NCBI RefSeq assembly: GCF_002284575.1
Contig: NZ_NPKJ01000060.1
Coordinates: 110,515-174,514 of the forward strand
Direction of reading: 5' to 3'
From: Mesorhizobium temperatum
Lineage (GTDB): Bacteria > Pseudomonadota > Alphaproteobacteria > Rhizobiales > Rhizobiaceae
Length of the DNA stretch: 64,000 nucleotides
Below are positions 62,235-64,000 of the stretch, piece by piece. The notes under the pieces were generated by a model that was not told the DNA's origin, searched no databases, and saw nothing but the letters and a program-made list of their open reading frames with translations. The stretch's first letter is position 1. Each line of letters begins with the position of its first letter. The position numbers and the translations under genes are program-made.

Positions 62235-64000
62235 CGGACGAAAAGCTCAGTAGCTGCAGTCGATTTTGCGCCTTGCCTGGTCAAAGACGCGGTCGAACCG
62301 TGCCGATTGGAATCCCGATCCTTGGCCGGAAAGACTTGCCGGAGCGTATCCTTGTCGGCGCCCATGCCGGCCAACGTGTTGATCGCCAGGTCACCATAGC
62401 TGGCATGCAGCGGGATGATCCCCGCCCGGATACGCTCCAGAAATGGCTCGATGGCGGGAGCGCCTCGCTCGCCGAGTTGGCAAAGGCCCTGCACTCCCGC
62501 CAGGTAGGAATGCTGCCAGAAATTGCCCTTGTCGCGCGGCTGCAGCACCGCGTCGTCAATCAAATAGAGCATTGTCGGAATGGCATCGGCACCGAGCACG
62601 GAAAGCCTCGTCAGAGCCGGAAAAGCGGCGACGCGCCGGGGCGTATCCTTTGCCAGTCTTTCGAGATCGGCACGGTGCTCCGGGATCACCTGTTCGGGCA
62701 GGTACTGGATCGCGCTGGCCAGGCGCCCGGCCTGCGGTGCTTCGATGTTATCGAACTTGCTGACCTTGATGTCCAGTTCGAAAAGCCGCGCGAAAAGCGC
62801 GTCGGCAAGCCGCACCATGCTCTCGGGCGCCACATCCTTCGCATAGTTCGCCGCTGCGAAGACGCTGTCCGGAACGTCCAGACGTCGGTCGCCGAGAATC
62901 GCTATGGCCAGATCGACATCGGCCTGCGCCGCAGCCCGTCTGTCGCGCAGCCTATCGAAGAAATCATTGACGAGAGAGTTGGTGACGGCGTCGATGGGGC
63001 CTGGCTGACTGAGCTTCGCTGCCAGGATGGCAGCAGCATCTTCCGAACCGTCGACCGCTGGCAGCGTAAGGTCCATGCCGAGCGTGCCGATTACAAACGC
63101 GCTCCAATCGGGCCGATCTGCGAATTGGACGATATGGGTGAGGTCGAGCGTTCTCGGGAAGCCAACGCGAATATCGAACTGATAGCCGGTCACATAGCTC
63201 GGCAAAAGCAGGAGCAGCAGCCGGTAGGAAGCAACGCCCGTCCATCTGTAGACCTCGGAGAAGGTTGCTCCGTCCTTGTTGTGCACAGAGATGCGGTAGA
63301 CCGACATCGTGTCGGCGGTCGGATTGAGCCCCGCCTGGTAGTCGTTCGCCCCACGCTCGATCTGCCCGGCGCTGATCACCGTGTCAGCTTCGGCAAGTGG
63401 CGCCTCGGATTCGATCAGGCAATTGCCCTTGGCGATTTCGAGCCGCATGCGCTCCGAAGCCTTCGGCGCATTCCGCGCCGCGGACCCTTGTCGAGATCAA
63501 GGAGGCGAATGTCGACAAGCTCGACTGGCGGGCATGAGGTCCGGCGCTCCATGTGGAAAGTCCGGACGATGGCTGAAAAGTCCGGCTCCGGCATGTCCGC
63601 GGCATAGTCGAGCACCATGATACGCCGGGCGCTGCGGGTCAGCAGCGCACGCATGCAGAAATCATCACAGCGGGTCTGGGTCTTTTTCCAGAGGACTGTC
63701 CGGCCGGAGCGAACCGCCAGCGTCTCGGCCCGGAACGGCCGCACGATCCGGTCGTTGTCGCCCGATACCAGCGCCATCGTGGTCTGGTCCATTGACCTGT
63801 TGATTATGAAAGGTGGCAACGCAAGCAGCGCCACCGCGATCAGCGGGCTCGTCAACCAGGCCAGTCGGGCCGGGACCCCGAAGCTGATGGCCCATGTCAA
63901 CAGCAGGAACAGGAACACCGGCGGGATCAGCGCCATCGCCAGGGCGAGCGGGATGCCCACGATGCTGATCGCCGCGACGATCGCGATCTGCGGCAAGAGC
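62201..64000 (-). pseudogene. membrane-anchored hypothetical protein, frameshifted and cut by the window edge
   Basis: Two overlapping frames form one protein. The upstream frame (63996 to 63415) has two N-terminal transmembrane segments (IVGIPLALAMALIPPVFLFL; LAWLTSPLIAVALLALPPFI) and then RIMVLDYAADMPEPDFSAIV. It ends just after DIRLLDLDKG. A single-base shift near 63485-63495 leads into SERMRLEIAKGNCLIESEAP and continues for about 410 residues (SYVTGYQFDIRVGFPRTLDL; MLYLIDDAVLQPRDKGNFWQ), ending at 62201 and overlapping the DddP-like gene tail to tail by 34 bases. The true start lies at or beyond the edge. No family is recognised. Confidence 0.7.

Overview
The window looks like a chromosomal segment of a Mesorhizobium-type alphaproteobacterium (Hyphomicrobiales). 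Three things point there. The coding sequence is GC-rich. The left edge carries the end of the acpXL-lpxXL very-long-chain fatty acid/lipid A cluster. The intergenic spaces hold palindromic elements of the kind common in rhizobia. I see no rRNA, tRNA, CRISPR array or intact insertion sequence. Family and species assignments are from recognition of protein motifs, not from a search.

Layout. 1-1.7 kb: the end of a zinc-type alcohol dehydrogenase gene and lpxXL. 1.7-9.7 kb: small accessory genes (SMP-30-like protein, TPR protein, DsrE-like, YidB, GlsB) mixed with decayed ones (a frameshifted AraC regulator, a frameshifted DUF2853 gene, a minus-strand remnant). 9.7-12.7 kb: a LysR gene facing a three-gene operon (HbpS/GlcG-like, SDR, NTF2-like). 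13.1-17.3 kb: a CUT2 sugar ABC transporter with unusual subunits, namely a single-domain ATPase, a tandem-fused permease and a binding protein. 17.7-22.9 kb: a LysR/MFS/cyclophilin-like/lipocalin-like group in which the last gene carries two nonsense codons, followed by two genes that lost their facing 5' ends. 23.4-27.6 kb: a periplasmic aldose epimerase, then a BetI-like regulator facing a choline/betaine-binding protein plus hydrolase, with a perfect operator palindrome between them.

From 28 kb on the gene content is mostly intact. 28.0-35.0 kb: an L,D-transpeptidase and a five-gene operon made of an M20 deacylase and a dipeptide-type ABC transporter. 35-43 kb: TerB, TauE/SafE, an AraC-type regulator, a VOC protein, cobQ coupled to a DddL-family cupin, and a valine-catabolism pair (acyl-CoA dehydrogenase and mmsB) split by a four-helix-bundle gene bracketed by inverted heptamer arrays. 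43.6-54.5 kb: a BacA/BclA-type ABC transporter, an HxlR regulator between duplicated gene remnants, a class III aminotransferase, a prolyl oligopeptidase, an MFS transporter and a phospholipase D-like protein. 54.7-62.2 kb: an MttB-like methyltransferase, a dimethylglycine/sarcosine dehydrogenase-like flavoprotein, a GT39-type membrane glycosyltransferase and a DddP-like M24 enzyme. The right edge holds a membrane protein gene split by a frameshift.

The most unusual item is the four-helix-bundle gene with seven tandem GGCAGTA/GGCAATA units on one side and inverted TACTGCC units on the other, placed exactly between two catabolic genes. A second theme is methylated-compound metabolism: choline/betaine binding, an MttB homologue, a dimethylglycine dehydrogenase-like protein, and two unrelated families that both include DMSP lyases.
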